A stretch of 64,000 bases of DNA from Streptomyces griseoruber. Lineage in GTDB: Bacteria; Actinomycetota; Actinomycetes; Streptomycetales; Streptomycetaceae. The position numbers and the translations under genes were made by a program. Below are positions 37,961-47,344 of this stretch, in pieces (position 1 is the first letter of the stretch; every line of letters begins with the position of its first letter). The notes below the pieces were generated by a model that saw nothing but the letters and a program-made list of their open reading frames with translations, did no database searches and was not told the origin of the DNA. The DNA lies in NCBI RefSeq assembly GCF_001514205.1, contig NZ_KQ948764.1, positions 319,882 through 383,881 on the forward strand, read 5' to 3'.

Positions 37961-38551
37961 TCAGATCCGGAACGGGAACGCGTACGTGTGCACCGCGACG
38001 CTCTCGCGGCCCTCGCGGTCGCCCGCCTCGTCGGCGGCCCGGCCCCGCTCCTCGTAGCGGTGGAGCAGGGCGAGGACCTCGCGGTTGAGTTCGGTGAGTT
38101 CGGCCGCGGTGAGGCGCATGTGGGACTCGGAGGACTCGGCGGCGGAGTTCCACGCCTCGCCCCAGTGGGTGCGCTCGTCGAGGAAGCGGCGGTACAGGTC
38201 GGCGCGCTGCTCGAAGAAGAGGCGGCTGGCGGCGGTGTGCGCGGCGGCCTTCTCGGGGGCGTCGCGGAAGTCCTCGTCGCGGATGCTCACCCCGTCGGAG
38301 GAGGGCTGCCACCAGCGTTCGCGGCCGTCGGCGCTCTGCGGCTCGGCCTCCTCGATGAGCCCGTGCTCGGCGAGTTTGCGCAGGTGGTAGCTGACGAGGG
38401 AGACGGCCTCGTCGACCTGCTCGGCGAGCTGGGAGGCGGTGGCCACACGGGCGACGGTCAGCGCTCGGTAGAGCTGCATCCGCAGGGGGTGGGCGAGCGC
38501 CTTGAGGGTGCCGAGGTCGGTGATGCGGCGGTTTCTCTCCTTGCCTGTCAT
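37961..38551 (-). CDS. ArsR-family winged-helix transcriptional regulator
   Basis: This 196-residue protein has an ArsR-type winged helix at residues 10-95 (LGTLKALAHPLRMQLYRAL, then ATASQLAEQVDEAVSLVSYHLRKLAEHGLI). A helical C-terminal half follows, containing LFFEQRADLYRRFL and RWWQPSS. No obvious cysteine metal site is seen, so it probably senses a small molecule rather than arsenic. It heads the ArsR-MFS operon. A very clear operator with tandem palindromes lies 18 bp upstream of its start, consistent with autoregulation. Confidence 0.9.
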   Translation of the reverse strand: MTGKERNRRITDLGTLKALAHPLRMQLYRALTVARVATASQLAEQVDEAVSLVSYHLRKLAEHGLIEEAEPQSADGRERWWQPSSDGVSIRDEDFRDAPEKAAAHTAASRLFFEQRADLYRRFLDERTHWGEAWNSAAESSESHMRLTAAELTELNREVLALLHRYEERGRAADEAGDREGRESVAVHTYAFPFRI

Positions 38552-38568
38552 GTCCCGCACGCTAGACA

Positions 38569-38612
38569 GGAAAGAAAAGTTGCGCAATATAAGTTGCGCA
38601 ATATTTCTTTCC
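38569..38612. promoter_or_regulatory. ArsR-type operator with tandem TTGCGCAA palindromes
   Basis: Two copies of the perfect palindrome TTGCGCAA (38580-38587 and 38594-38601) lie 14 bp apart, within a 14-bp direct repeat. They are bracketed by the inverted arms GGAAAGAAA (38569-38577) and TTTCTTTCC (38604-38612). The AT-rich block stands out against the GC-rich surroundings and lies 18 bp upstream of the ArsR start, as expected for a self-repressing operator. Confidence 0.75.
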
Positions 38613-38627
38613 CATCTGCTCGGGAAA

Positions 38628-38651
38628 AACCCCGGCCGTACAGCCGGGGTT
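38628..38651 (-). terminator. Rho-independent terminator after the his operon
   Basis: On the minus strand a 9-bp stem AACCCCGGC/GCCGGGGTT with a 6-base loop is followed directly by a run of T. It lies 20 bp past the hisF stop and is the most classical intrinsic terminator in the window. Confidence 0.85.
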
Positions 38652-38670
38652 CCTCGAGCCGAGCGCGGCG

Positions 38671-39426
38671 TCACCGCACCGGGTGGCCCGCCTCCTTCAG
38701 CGCCTGCTTCACTTCCCCGATCCGCAGGTCGCCGAAGTGGAACACCGACGCGGCCAGTACCGCGTCCGCGCCCGACTCGACGGCCGGCGCGAAGTCGCCG
38801 AGCTTTCCGGCGCCGCCGGAGGCGATGACCGGGACCGTGACGTGCCTGCGGACGGCGGCGATCATCTCCAGGTCGTAGCCGTCCTTGGTGCCGTCCGCGT
38901 CCATCGAGTTCAGCAGGATCTCGCCGGCGCCCAGCTCGGCCGCCCGGTGCGCCCACTCGATCGCGTCGATGCCGGTGCCCTTGCGGCCGCCGTGGGTGGT
39001 CACCTCGAAGGTCCCCGAGGGGGTGCGGCGCGCGTCCACGGACAGCACCAGCACCTGGCTGCCGAACCGCTCGGCGATCTCCTTGATGAGCTCCGGACGG
39101 GCGATGGCCGCCGTGTTGACGCCCACCTTGTCGGCGCCCGCCCGCAGCAGCTTGTCGACGTCCTCGGGGGTGCGCACCCCGCCGCCGACGGTCAGCGGGA
39201 TGAACACCTGTTCGGCGGTGCGGCGCACCACGTCGTAGGTGGTCTCGCGGTTGCCGGACGAGGCGGTGATGTCCAGGAAGGTCAGCTCGTCGGCGCCCTC
39301 GGCGTCGTACACCTTGGCCATCTCGACGGGGTCGCCCGCGTCGCGCAGGTTCTGGAAGTTGACGCCCTTGACGACCCGGCCGTTGTCCACGTCCAGGCAG
39401 GGGATGACTCGGACCGCCAGGGTCAT
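38671..39426 (-). CDS. hisF: Imidazole glycerol phosphate synthase cyclase subunit
   Basis: HisF uses ammonia from HisH to convert PRFAR into imidazole glycerol phosphate and AICAR. The 251-residue TIM barrel has the catalytic aspartates in [14 protein letters not shown] and [12 protein letters not shown], and the phosphate-binding GGGVRTPED and ASGGAG. It overlaps the RidA stop by ATGA and is the last gene of the his operon. Confidence 0.98.
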   Translation of the reverse strand: MTLAVRVIPCLDVDNGRVVKGVNFQNLRDAGDPVEMAKVYDAEGADELTFLDITASSGNRETTYDVVRRTAEQVFIPLTVGGGVRTPEDVDKLLRAGADKVGVNTAAIARPELIKEIAERFGSQVLVLSVDARRTPSGTFEVTTHGGRKGTGIDAIEWAHRAAELGAGEILLNSMDADGTKDGYDLEMIAAVRRHVTVPVIASGGAGKLGDFAPAVESGADAVLAASVFHFGDLRIGEVKQALKEAGHPVR

Positions 39427-39827
39427 GAGTTCACGGCTCCTCTGAATGCCTCTAGTTCCACTTCGACCAGGATGCGCGGGTCGACGAAACCCTCCACGAC
39501 CAGCAGGGTGGAGACCGGGCGCACGGAGTCGAAGATCTCCTTGTGGGCCCGGGCCGCCTCGTCGACGTCCCGCGAATGCGTCAGGTACATCCTGGTACGG
39601 ATCACGGACTCCACGCCGAGCCCGAACTCGCCGATCGCCTCGACCGCGCCGGTGAAGGCCACCTTGGCCTGCTCATAGGGGTCGCCCTCCCCGTAGAGCA
39701 CGCTGCCCTTGAAGGACGTGGTGCCCGCCACCAGCACACGGTCTCCCGCCGCGACGGCGCGTGCGAACCCGAAACTCTCCTCCCAGGGACTTCCGCTCTG
39801 CACCCGCCGTACGGCTTCCGACGTCAT
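39423..39827 (-). CDS. RidA-family reactive intermediate deaminase
   Basis: This 134-residue protein belongs to the RidA/YjgF family, which hydrolyses reactive enamine/imine intermediates formed by PLP enzymes. It contains [18 protein letters not shown], the region IRTRMYLT with the key arginine, and [15 protein letters not shown] with the catalytic Glu area. It is inserted between priA and hisF with ATGA overlaps on both sides. Its link to histidine synthesis is plausible, as HisC is a PLP enzyme, but its substrate is unproven. Confidence 0.9.
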   Translation of the reverse strand: MTSEAVRRVQSGSPWEESFGFARAVAAGDRVLVAGTTSFKGSVLYGEGDPYEQAKVAFTGAVEAIGEFGLGVESVIRTRMYLTHSRDVDEAARAHKEIFDSVRPVSTLLVVEGFVDPRILVEVELEAFRGAVNS

Positions 39828-40549
39828 GGCGACACAGCCTCCAAGGCCTCTTCCAGGGTGAACGCCTTCGCGTAGAGCGCCTTCCCGACGATGGAGCCCT
39901 CGACACCGAGGGGTACCAGCTCGGCGATGGCGCGCAGGTCGTCGAGGGACGACACGCCGCCCGATGCCACGACCGGCCGGTCGGTGGCCGCGCAGACGTT
40001 CCTCAGCAGCTCCAGGTTGGGGCCCTGGAGGGTGCCGTCCTTGGCGATGTCGGTCACGACGTACCGGGCGCAGCCCTCCGTGTCGAGCCGCGCCAGCGTC
40101 TCGTAGAGGTCGCCGCCGTCCCGGGTCCAGCCGCGGCCCTTGAGGGTCGTACCGCGCACGTCCAGGCCGACCGCGATCCTGTCGCCGTGCTCGGCGATGA
40201 CCTTGGCGACCCACTCGGGGGTCTCCAGGGCGGCGGTGCCGAGGTTGACGCGGGTGCAGCCGGTGGCCAGCGCGGCGGCGAGCGAGGCGTCGTCCCGAAT
40301 GCCGCCGGACAGCTCCACCTTGATGTCCATCGCCCGGGTGACCTCGCGGACCAGCTCCCGATTGTCGCCGGTGCCGAAGGCGGCGTCCAGGTCGACCAGG
40401 TGCAGCCACTCGGCGCCCGCCCGCTGCCAGGCGAGGGCCGCCTCCAGCGGGGAGCCGTACGAGGTCTCCGTGCCGGACTCGCCGTGGACGAGACGGACGG
40501 CCTGGCCGTCGCGGACGTCGACGGCGGGGAGGAGTTCGAGCTTGCTCAC
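39824..40549 (-). CDS. priA: Dual-function isomerase PriA (HisA and TrpF)
   Basis: PriA isomerises both ProFAR (histidine pathway, HisA reaction) and phosphoribosyl anthranilate (tryptophan pathway, TrpF reaction). This was shown in Streptomyces and Mycobacterium and explains the lack of trpF. The 241-residue barrel shows [15 protein letters not shown] with the catalytic aspartate, SGGIRDD, and [14 protein letters not shown] with the second aspartate. The GTG start overlaps the hisH stop. It physically links the his and trp gene clusters of this region. Confidence 0.95.
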   Translation of the reverse strand: MSKLELLPAVDVRDGQAVRLVHGESGTETSYGSPLEAALAWQRAGAEWLHLVDLDAAFGTGDNRELVREVTRAMDIKVELSGGIRDDASLAAALATGCTRVNLGTAALETPEWVAKVIAEHGDRIAVGLDVRGTTLKGRGWTRDGGDLYETLARLDTEGCARYVVTDIAKDGTLQGPNLELLRNVCAATDRPVVASGGVSSLDDLRAIAELVPLGVEGSIVGKALYAKAFTLEEALEAVSP

Positions 40550-41190
40550 AGGGTTCCGATCCAGTTGGTGAGGAGCTGGGCTCCGGCGTCGCCGGACTTC
40601 TCGGGGTGGAACTGCGTGGCCCACAGGGCGCCGTTCTCCACGGCGGCCACGAACGGCTTGCCGTGCGTCGACCAGGTCACCCTCGGTGCGCGCATGGCCT
40701 GGTTGTGGGTCTCCAGCGACCAGTCGTGGACCGCGTAGGAGTGCACGAAGTAGAACCGGGCGTCCGCGTCGAGACCGGCGAACAGCTCGGAGCCGGCGGG
40801 CGCGTCCACGGTGTTCCAGCCCATGTGGGGCACGATCTCGGCCTGGAGCGGCTCGACCGAGCCGGGCCACTCGTCGAGGCCCTCGGTCTCGACGCCGTGC
40901 TCGATGCCCCGGGCGAACAGGATCTGCATGCCGACGCAGATGCCCATCACGGGGCGGCCGCCGGACAGCCGTCGGTCGATGATCCAGTCGCCGCGCGCCT
41001 CGCGCAGACCGGCCATGCAGGCGGCGAAGGCGCCGACGCCGGGCACCAGCAGCCCGTCGGCGTTCATGGCCCGGTCGAAGTCACGGGTGATCTCGACCTC
41101 GGCCCCGGTGCGCGCGAGGGCGCGCTCGGCGGAGCGGACGTTGCCGAAGCCGTAGTCGAAGACGACGACCTTCTTGCTCACCGCGCTCAA
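40546..41190 (-). CDS. hisH: Imidazole glycerol phosphate synthase glutaminase subunit
   Basis: HisH releases ammonia from glutamine for HisF. The 214-residue class I glutaminase has the oxyanion PGVGAF, nucleophile in GICVGMQ, and the His-Glu pair in [10 protein letters not shown] choose the TTG at 41190: GGAGG lies seven bases upstream and the TTG overlaps the stop of the preceding small gene (TTGA), like the ATGA junctions elsewhere. A GTG at 41181 lacks a ribosome site, and a GTG at 41196 touches it. Confidence 0.93.
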   Translation of the reverse strand: MSAVSKKVVVFDYGFGNVRSAERALARTGAEVEITRDFDRAMNADGLLVPGVGAFAACMAGLREARGDWIIDRRLSGGRPVMGICVGMQILFARGIEHGVETEGLDEWPGSVEPLQAEIVPHMGWNTVDAPAGSELFAGLDADARFYFVHSYAVHDWSLETHNQAMRAPRVTWSTHGKPFVAAVENGALWATQFHPEKSGDAGAQLLTNWIGTL

Positions 41191-41351
41191 TTCCACACCT
41201 CCAGCCGCAGCACACCGGCGACCAGACACATCCCGGCGCCGATCGACAGCAGCACGATCAGGCTCCTCGGCATGTCCTGCTTGACGAAGGAGTAGATGCC
41301 GCCGGCCAGGAACAGGCCGACGACGATCAGAAGGGTCGACAGACCGGTCAT
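41187..41351 (-). CDS. Small membrane protein within the his operon
   Basis: This 54-residue protein consists of two hydrophobic helices ([18 protein letters not shown], then [19 protein letters not shown]) joined by FVKQDMPR. It lies between hisB and hisH, four bases from the hisB stop, and its stop overlaps the hisH TTG start, so it is translated as part of the operon. I do not recognise a family with known function. A role in membrane association of the his enzymes is speculative. Confidence 0.75.
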   Translation of the reverse strand: MTGLSTLLIVVGLFLAGGIYSFVKQDMPRSLIVLLSIGAGMCLVAGVLRLEVWN

Positions 41352-41355
41352 GGCT

Positions 41356-41949
41356 TTACAGCGCACCCTTCGTGGAGGGGAGGATGCCGGCCGCGCGCGG
41401 GTCGCGCTCGGAGGCATACCGCAGAGCCCGGGCCAGCGCCTTGAACTGGCACTCCACGATGTGGTGGGCGTTGCGCCCGTAGGGCACGTGCACGTGCAGC
41501 GCGATCTGGGCCTGGGCGACGAAGGACTCCAGGATGTGCCGGGTCATCGTGGTGTCGTACTCGCCGATCATCGGCGCCATCTTCTCGGGCTCGGTGTGCA
41601 CGAGGTACGGGCGGCCGGACAGGTCCACCGTCACCTGGGCGAGGGACTCGTCCAGCGGGACCGTGCAGTTGCCGAAGCGGTAGATGCCCACCTTGTCGCC
41701 CAGGGCCTGCTTGAAGGCGGCGCCGAGGGCGAGGGCGGTGTCCTCGATGGTGTGGTGCGAGTCGATGTGCAGGTCGCCGTCGGTCTTCACGGTCAGGTCG
41801 AACAGACCGTGCCGGCCGAGCTGGTCGAGCATGTGGTCGTAGAAGCCGACGCCGGTCGACACGTCGACCTTGCCGGTGCCGTCGAGGTTGATCTCGACGA
41901 GGACCGAGGTCTCCTTCGTCGTGCGCTCTACACGTCCTACGCGGCTCAT
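41356..41949 (-). CDS. hisB: Imidazoleglycerol-phosphate dehydratase
   Basis: HisB dehydrates imidazole glycerol phosphate to imidazole acetol phosphate. The 197-residue single-domain form has the manganese-binding [14 protein letters not shown] and [18 protein letters not shown] motifs with the expected histidines and glutamates. No phosphatase domain is fused, as in other actinobacteria. Its ATG overlaps the hisC stop. Confidence 0.98.
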   Translation of the reverse strand: MSRVGRVERTTKETSVLVEINLDGTGKVDVSTGVGFYDHMLDQLGRHGLFDLTVKTDGDLHIDSHHTIEDTALALGAAFKQALGDKVGIYRFGNCTVPLDESLAQVTVDLSGRPYLVHTEPEKMAPMIGEYDTTMTRHILESFVAQAQIALHVHVPYGRNAHHIVECQFKALARALRYASERDPRAAGILPSTKGAL

Positions 41950-43055
41950 GCGCTCTGCTCCTTCTTGACTTCACGGACCGCGTCGAGGAACGCGTCGTTC
42001 TCTTCGGGGGTTCCGGCGGTGACCCGCAGCCAGCCCGGTACGCCGTTGTCGCGGACCAGGACGCCCCGGTCGAGGATCTTCCGCCAGACCTCGTGGGCGT
42101 CGGCGAACCGGCCGAACTGCACGAAGTTGGCGTCGGACGCCGTGACCTCGTAGCCGAGGGCGAGCAGCTCGCTCACCAGCCGGTCCCGCTCCGACTTGAG
42201 CTGCTCGACGTACTTCAGCAGCGTGTCGGTGTGCTCCAGGGCGGCCAGCGCGGTCGCCTGGGTGACGGCCGACAGGTGGTACGGCAGCCGCACCAGCTGG
42301 ACGGCGTCCACCACCGCCGGGTGCGCGGCGAGGTAGCCGAGGCGCAGCCCGGCCGCGCCGAAGGCCTTGGACATCGTCCGCGAGACGACGAGATTCGGCC
42401 GACCTTCGAGCAGCGGCAGCAGCGAGTCGCCGTGGCTGAACTCGATGTACGCCTCGTCGACCACCACCATCGACGGCTTGGCCGCCTGCGCCGCCTCGTA
42501 CAGCGCGAGGACGGTCCCGGCCGGGACGGCGGTGCCGGTGGGGTTGTTGGGCGTGGTGATGAAGACGACGTCCGGGCGGTGCTCGGCGAGGGCCTTCTCG
42601 GCCGCCGCGAGGTCGATGGTGAAGTCCTCGCCCCGGGGCCCGGAGATCCAGCCGGTGCCGGTGCCGCGCGCGATGAGCGCGTGCATCGAGTACGACGGCT
42701 CGAAGCCGATCGCCGTACGGCCCGGTCCGCCGAAGGTCTGCAGCAGCTGCTGGAGGACCTCGTTGGAGCCGTTGGCGGCCCACACGTTGGCCAGGCCGAC
42801 CTCGTACCCGGAGGTGTCCGTCAGGTACTTCGCGAGCTGGGTGCGCAGCTCGACGGCGTCCCGGTCGGGGTAGCGGTTGAGGTCGCGGGCCGCCTCGCGG
42901 ACCCGCTCCGCGATCCGCTCGACGAGCGGCTCGGGCAGCGGGTAGGGGTTCTCGTTGGTGTTCAGCCGTACGGGGACGTCCAGCTGGGGCGCGCCGTAGG
43001 GGGACTTGCCGCGCAGCTCGTCCCGTACGGGGAGATCGTCGATTCCGAGGTTCAC
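41946..43055 (-). CDS. hisC: Histidinol-phosphate aminotransferase
   Basis: HisC transfers an amino group from glutamate to imidazole acetol phosphate. The 369-residue fold-type I PLP enzyme has [11 protein letters not shown] at the N terminus, [16 protein letters not shown] and the PLP lysine in [17 protein letters not shown]. The GTG start overlaps the hisD stop by GTGA. It may generate reactive enamines handled by the RidA protein of the same operon. Confidence 0.97.
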   Translation of the reverse strand: MNLGIDDLPVRDELRGKSPYGAPQLDVPVRLNTNENPYPLPEPLVERIAERVREAARDLNRYPDRDAVELRTQLAKYLTDTSGYEVGLANVWAANGSNEVLQQLLQTFGGPGRTAIGFEPSYSMHALIARGTGTGWISGPRGEDFTIDLAAAEKALAEHRPDVVFITTPNNPTGTAVPAGTVLALYEAAQAAKPSMVVVDEAYIEFSHGDSLLPLLEGRPNLVVSRTMSKAFGAAGLRLGYLAAHPAVVDAVQLVRLPYHLSAVTQATALAALEHTDTLLKYVEQLKSERDRLVSELLALGYEVTASDANFVQFGRFADAHEVWRKILDRGVLVRDNGVPGWLRVTAGTPEENDAFLDAVREVKKEQSA

Positions 43056-44377
43056 TTGCTCGCCGGTACCTTCCACCCGAACCTTGCCTTGATCGCCGCG
43101 CCGTGCGCGGGCAGGTCCTCCGCCTCGGCCAGCGTGACCACGTGGTGCGCGACCTCGGCCAGCGCGTCCTTGGTGTAGTCGACGATGTGGATGCCGCGCA
43201 GGAAGGACTGGACCGACAGACCCGAGGAGTGGCAGGCGCAGCCGCCGGTGGGGAGCACGTGGTTGGACCCGGCGGCGTAGTCGCCGAGGGAGACCGGCGC
43301 CCAGGGTCCGATGAAGATCGCGCCGGCGTTCTTCACCCGGTCGGCCACGGCCGCCGCGTCCGCCGTCTGGATCTCCAGGTGCTCGGCGCCGTACGCGTCG
43401 ACCACCCGCAGGCCCTCGTCGACGCCGTCGACGAGCACGATCGCGGACTGCCGGCCCTTGAGGGCCGGGACGATCCGGTCGTCGACGTGCTTGGTGGCCG
43501 CGATCTGCGGCTCCAGCTCCTTCTCGACCGCGTCCGCCAGCTCGACGGAGTCGGTGACCAGGACGGCGGCGGCCAGCGGGTCGTGCTCGGCCTGGCTGAT
43601 CAGGTCGGACGCCACGTGCACCGGGTCGGCCGTCGCGTCGGCCAGGACCGCGATCTCGGTCGGGCCGGCCTCGGCGTCGATGCCGATCCTGCCGGTGAAG
43701 TAGCGCTTGGCGGCGGCGACCCAGATGTTGCCGGGCCCGGTGACCATGTTGGCGGGGGCGCAGGACTCGGTGCCGTACGCGAACATCGCGACGGCGGTCG
43801 CGCCACCGGCCGCGTACACCTCGTCCACGCCGAGCAGGGCGCAGGCGGCGAGGATCGTCGGGTGCGGCAGGCCGCCGAAGTCGGCCTGGGCCGGCGAGGC
43901 GAGCGCGACGGACTCGACGCCGGCCTCCTGTGCGGGCACGACGTTCATGACCACGGAGGACGGGTAGACCGACCGGCCGCCGGGCGCGTACAGCCCGACG
44001 CGCTCCACGGGCACCCACTTCTCGGTCACGGACCCGCCCGGCGCGACCTGGGTCGTGCGAGTCGTGCGGCGCTGCTCGCGGTGGACGAGCCGGGCCCGGC
44101 GGATGGACTCCTCCAGGGCCGCGCGCACGGCCGGGTCGAGCTGTGCCAGCGCGTCGGTGAGGGCCTCGGCGGGGACCCGTACGGATTCCAGCCGTACCCC
44201 GTCGAACCTCTCGGCGAAGTCGATCAGCGCCGCGTCGCCCCGATGATGCACGGCCTCGCAGATCGGACGCACCTTCTCCAGGGCGGCCTGAACGTCGAAG
44301 TCGGCTCGGGGCAGCAGGTCACGCAGGGCGGGGCCCTCGGGAAGGGCGTCGCCGCGCAGATCGATTCGAGAGATCAC
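43052..44377 (-). CDS. hisD: Histidinol dehydrogenase
   Basis: HisD oxidises L-histidinol to L-histidine in two NAD-dependent steps. The 441-residue protein shows the family signature around [10 protein letters not shown], the NAD region [10 protein letters not shown], and the zinc-ligand region HVLPTGG. It is the first gene of the his operon; the GTG start follows GAGAGAA. Its upstream region is shared divergently with a membrane protein gene and holds an 8-bp inverted repeat. Confidence 0.97.
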   Translation of the reverse strand: MISRIDLRGDALPEGPALRDLLPRADFDVQAALEKVRPICEAVHHRGDAALIDFAERFDGVRLESVRVPAEALTDALAQLDPAVRAALEESIRRARLVHREQRRTTRTTQVAPGGSVTEKWVPVERVGLYAPGGRSVYPSSVVMNVVPAQEAGVESVALASPAQADFGGLPHPTILAACALLGVDEVYAAGGATAVAMFAYGTESCAPANMVTGPGNIWVAAAKRYFTGRIGIDAEAGPTEIAVLADATADPVHVASDLISQAEHDPLAAAVLVTDSVELADAVEKELEPQIAATKHVDDRIVPALKGRQSAIVLVDGVDEGLRVVDAYGAEHLEIQTADAAAVADRVKNAGAIFIGPWAPVSLGDYAAGSNHVLPTGGCACHSSGLSVQSFLRGIHIVDYTKDALAEVAHHVVTLAEAEDLPAHGAAIKARFGWKVPASK

Positions 44378-44416
44378 AGCCCAATTCTCTCAGACCGGGA
44401 TCCGGCACCGTCCGCG

Positions 44417-44435
44417 CGTATCAGTGGCTGATACG
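44417..44435. promoter_or_regulatory. Inverted repeat in the hisD promoter region
   Basis: CGTATCAG and CTGATACG flank TGG, a perfect 8-bp inverted repeat 40 bp upstream of the hisD start and about 95 bp upstream of the divergent gene. It may be an operator for either gene. Confidence 0.45.
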
Positions 44436-44530
44436 GAGCGTGGCCGGAACCCGGAAGATCACCTTCACGTCTTGCTTCCGGGGAGTCACGCAAGGGCATC
44501 AAGGGCTGTGAGCGACCAAGGGGGTGACAG

Positions 44531-46111
44531 ATGGTGACCGAAGGGGACGGAGCGGCCGCGGGTGACATCCCGGACGATCTGACCGCCGCCGAGGCCGGGA
44601 TGTGGCAGGCCTTCCGCAACGGCAGCGTGTACGACCTGAGCAGCGGGGACACGGTCGTGGACGATCCGCACGGCGGGCATCCGTGGGGTGAGGAGCGGAC
44701 TGTGCGGGCCCGGATCGTCGCCTGGCTGCTGCTGGCCGGCCCGCCCGCGCTGGCGGGCCGGGTGTCCAGCCTCAAGCTGGCCGGCGTCCGGATCAGCGGC
44801 AGCCTCGATCTGGCGGGCGGCACGGTGGTGCCGTACGTCGAACTGCGGCGCTGCCGGTTCGAGCGGGACGTGCTGCTGCCGGAGGCGCGGTTCACGACCC
44901 TGCGGATGGTGGACTGCGCGGTGCCGCGGCTGGAGGCGGCCCGGCTGCACACCGAGGGCGATCTGCATCTGCCCCGCTGCCGCTTCCACAACGGCGTACG
45001 GCTCACCGACGCGCACATCGGCACGGATCTGCTGCTCAACCAGGCGATCGTGTACCGCGACCGCACCGGCCGCTCGATCGCCGCCGACGGCATGACGGTC
45101 GGCCAGGACCTCCAGGCGGAGCTGCTGGAGTCGCACGGCGAGCTGAGCCTGCGCAGCGCCAAGATCGGCGTGTCGCTGAGCCTGCGGGGCGCCCGGCTGG
45201 TCAATCCGTACACCCGGCTCGCGCTGAACGCGCCGCAGCTGACGGTGGAGCGCTCGCTGTACCTGACGCCGGCGGGCGTCGGCCGGCAGGCGCTGAGCGG
45301 GACGACGCCCGCGCGCGGGACACGGATCCAGCGGTTCGAGTGCCGGGGCGGGGTCCGGCTGGACGACGGGCGGTTCGGAGACGCGGTCGACCTGGAGCGG
45401 GCCCGGTTCACCTTCACGGACGACCAGGAGCTGTCACTGGTCCGGGTCCAGACGCCCGAGCTGCGGTTCCTCGGGGAGCGGCCGCGGCGCGGCAAGGTGG
45501 TGCTGTCCGGCGCCCGGGTGATCAACCTGGTGGACCGGGCGAGCGCGTGGCCGGGTCCCGGCAGTCTGCACATGGGCGGCTTCGCCTACGAGAACCTGGT
45601 GCCGCAGGGCCCGTTCCCGCTGGCCGCGCGGCTGGAGTGGATCGCCGCGGCGACCGCCGAGTACGCGCCGGAGCCGTACGAACGGCTGGCGACGGTGCTG
45701 CGGGCGGGCGGCGAGGACGAGGACGCCCGTGAGGTGCTGCTCGCCAAGCAGCGCCGGCGCCGCGAGACCCTGCCGCCGGCCGCGAAGCTCGTGGGCTACG
45801 CGCAGGACTGGACGGTCGCCTACGGGTACCGGCCGGGCCGGGCGGCGGTGTGGATGGCGGTGCTGTGGGCGGCGAGCACCCTGGCCTTCGCGAACGCCCC
45901 GCATCCCCCGGTGAACCCGGGCGGGCACCCGCCCTGGAACCCGGCCCTGTTCACCCTGGACCTGCTGCTGCCGGTGATCGACCTGGGCCAGGTCGGCCAG
46001 TGGCGGCTCACCGGCGGCTGGCAGTGGCTGTCGACGGCGCTGATCCTGCTGGGCTGGGTGCTGGCGACGACGGTGGCGGCGGGGGCCACGAGGCTGCTGC
46101 GGCGGGGGTGA
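44531..46111 (+). CDS. Beta-helix/membrane protein, uncharacterised
   Basis: This 526-residue protein has a long N-terminal region (about residues 60-340) of short repeated beta-strands such as LKLAGVRISGSLDLAGGTV and LRSAKIGVSLSLRGARL. These look like a right-handed beta-helix with pentapeptide-like character. Two or three membrane helices lie at the C terminus (RAAVWMAVLWAASTLAF, ALILLGWVLATTVAAG). Similar Streptomyces proteins are often labelled membrane-associated oxidoreductase, but no cofactor-binding motif is visible, so I do not support that. AGGGGGTGA precedes the start. Confidence 0.8.
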   Translation: MVTEGDGAAAGDIPDDLTAAEAGMWQAFRNGSVYDLSSGDTVVDDPHGGHPWGEERTVRARIVAWLLLAGPPALAGRVSSLKLAGVRISGSLDLAGGTVVPYVELRRCRFERDVLLPEARFTTLRMVDCAVPRLEAARLHTEGDLHLPRCRFHNGVRLTDAHIGTDLLLNQAIVYRDRTGRSIAADGMTVGQDLQAELLESHGELSLRSAKIGVSLSLRGARLVNPYTRLALNAPQLTVERSLYLTPAGVGRQALSGTTPARGTRIQRFECRGGVRLDDGRFGDAVDLERARFTFTDDQELSLVRVQTPELRFLGERPRRGKVVLSGARVINLVDRASAWPGPGSLHMGGFAYENLVPQGPFPLAARLEWIAAATAEYAPEPYERLATVLRAGGEDEDAREVLLAKQRRRRETLPPAAKLVGYAQDWTVAYGYRPGRAAVWMAVLWAASTLAFANAPHPPVNPGGHPPWNPALFTLDLLLPVIDLGQVGQWRLTGGWQWLSTALILLGWVLATTVAAGATRLLRRG

Positions 46112-46298
46112 CGCGCCCGGCCCCCGCGGGCTGAAACCCGGTCGGCCGAATCTCCACACAACCCCCTTGTCCGTGCACGAACAATCCCTGAACAGGGCTC
46201 ACCTTTTACCGTTCCTTGACCTTCCGGCGTACAACTTTCCTGGGCTTGCCCGCACCCTCTGGCGGAACCCGACCTGCGGCTTTTCAATGGGCGGCACC

Positions 46299-47333
46299 AT
46301 GGCTCTGCTGCCCCCCTTCATCCGCGCCTCCCGGATCTCCCGGGCGGCACGGACGACCGCCGCCCCCCACCCCGGCGCCGGGCTCCCCGCCGACGACGAG
46401 GTGCTCCTCGATGTGCCCGACGACCGGCTCGGCCCGGCCCTGGTCGCGGCCGGACGGGGCGCGTACGAGACGGCCGCCGCGCTGCTGTCCCGCACCCGGG
46501 AACGGGCCGAGTGGGAGTACCGCGACCGCTATGTGACGCGTCTGGCCTCCTTCGCGCACTCCCGCACGGAGTGGTTCGAGGAGTGGCGCGCCGCGGCGCC
46601 GCGCGATCCGGACCTGCTGCTGGTCTCGGCCCAGCTCGCGGTGGACCGGGCCTGGCTCTCGCCGGCGCGGGCCGAACTGCTGCGCGAGGTGAGCCCGCTG
46701 ATCACGGCGGCCGCGCAGAGCGACCACGGCGACCCGGTGCCGTGGCGGATCGCCCTGGACCACGCGCGCGGCGCGCGGGCCGGGCACAAGTACTTCGGCG
46801 AACTGTGGGAGGCGGCGGTGCGCCGCGCCCCGCACCACTACGGCTGCCATGTCGCCGCCAAGCGCTATCTCGCCGAGTCCTGGCACGGCTCGCACCGCGA
46901 GTGCTTCGACTTCGCCGACCGGGCCGCCCAGGACGCCCCGGCGGGCTCGCTGGTCCAGGCGCTCCCGGCCCGGGCGGCCTTCGCCTATCTCACCGACGGC
47001 TGCGGGCCCGAGGTGCCGCGCGAGCGGCTGGACGCGGCGGCCGACCGCGCGATGGCCCTGTCGGCCCGTTTCCCGTCCCTGGACCCCTGGCCGGCCGAGA
47101 TACGCAACCTGCTGGTGTACGTCCTGGTCCGCCTCGGCCGCCTCGACGACGCCCTCGTCCAGCTGCGCCTGATCGGCCCGTACGCCACCTCCTTCCCCTG
47201 GAGCCGGCTCTCCGACGACCCCCTCGGCCACTTCCTGGCGGTGCGCGAGGCCGTGTACACCGGACGGGCCGTGCCCGAACCGTGGCATCCACGAAAGGGG
47301 CACGGCGACCGAGCCCACCCGGACGACCATTAG
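46299..47333 (+). CDS. Uncharacterised protein with helical-repeat character
   Basis: This 344-residue protein has no domain I recognise. It is rich in Ala, Arg and Trp helices with a spacing like TPR-type repeats (GAYETAAALLSRTRERAEWEYRDRY; LVSAQLAVDRAWLSPARAELL; LVYVLVRLGRLDDALVQL), and a conserved-looking YGCHVAAKRYLAESWHGSHRE segment. There is no signal peptide. The start is uncertain: MALLPPF at 46299 is used, an ATG at 46287 is equally possible, and neither has a good ribosome site. It ends 11 bp before the LON-domain gene. Confidence 0.7.
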   Translation: MALLPPFIRASRISRAARTTAAPHPGAGLPADDEVLLDVPDDRLGPALVAAGRGAYETAAALLSRTRERAEWEYRDRYVTRLASFAHSRTEWFEEWRAAAPRDPDLLLVSAQLAVDRAWLSPARAELLREVSPLITAAAQSDHGDPVPWRIALDHARGARAGHKYFGELWEAAVRRAPHHYGCHVAAKRYLAESWHGSHRECFDFADRAAQDAPAGSLVQALPARAAFAYLTDGCGPEVPRERLDAAADRAMALSARFPSLDPWPAEIRNLLVYVLVRLGRLDDALVQLRLIGPYATSFPWSRLSDDPLGHFLAVREAVYTGRAVPEPWHPRKGHGDRAHPDDH

Positions 47334-47344
47334 GCTTCTGCGCC

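Noticed and set aside
37961..38551. Arsenic resistance function for the ArsR-type gene
   Set aside because: No cysteine metal-binding motif is visible and the neighbour is a general MFS exporter, so arsenic sensing is not supported.
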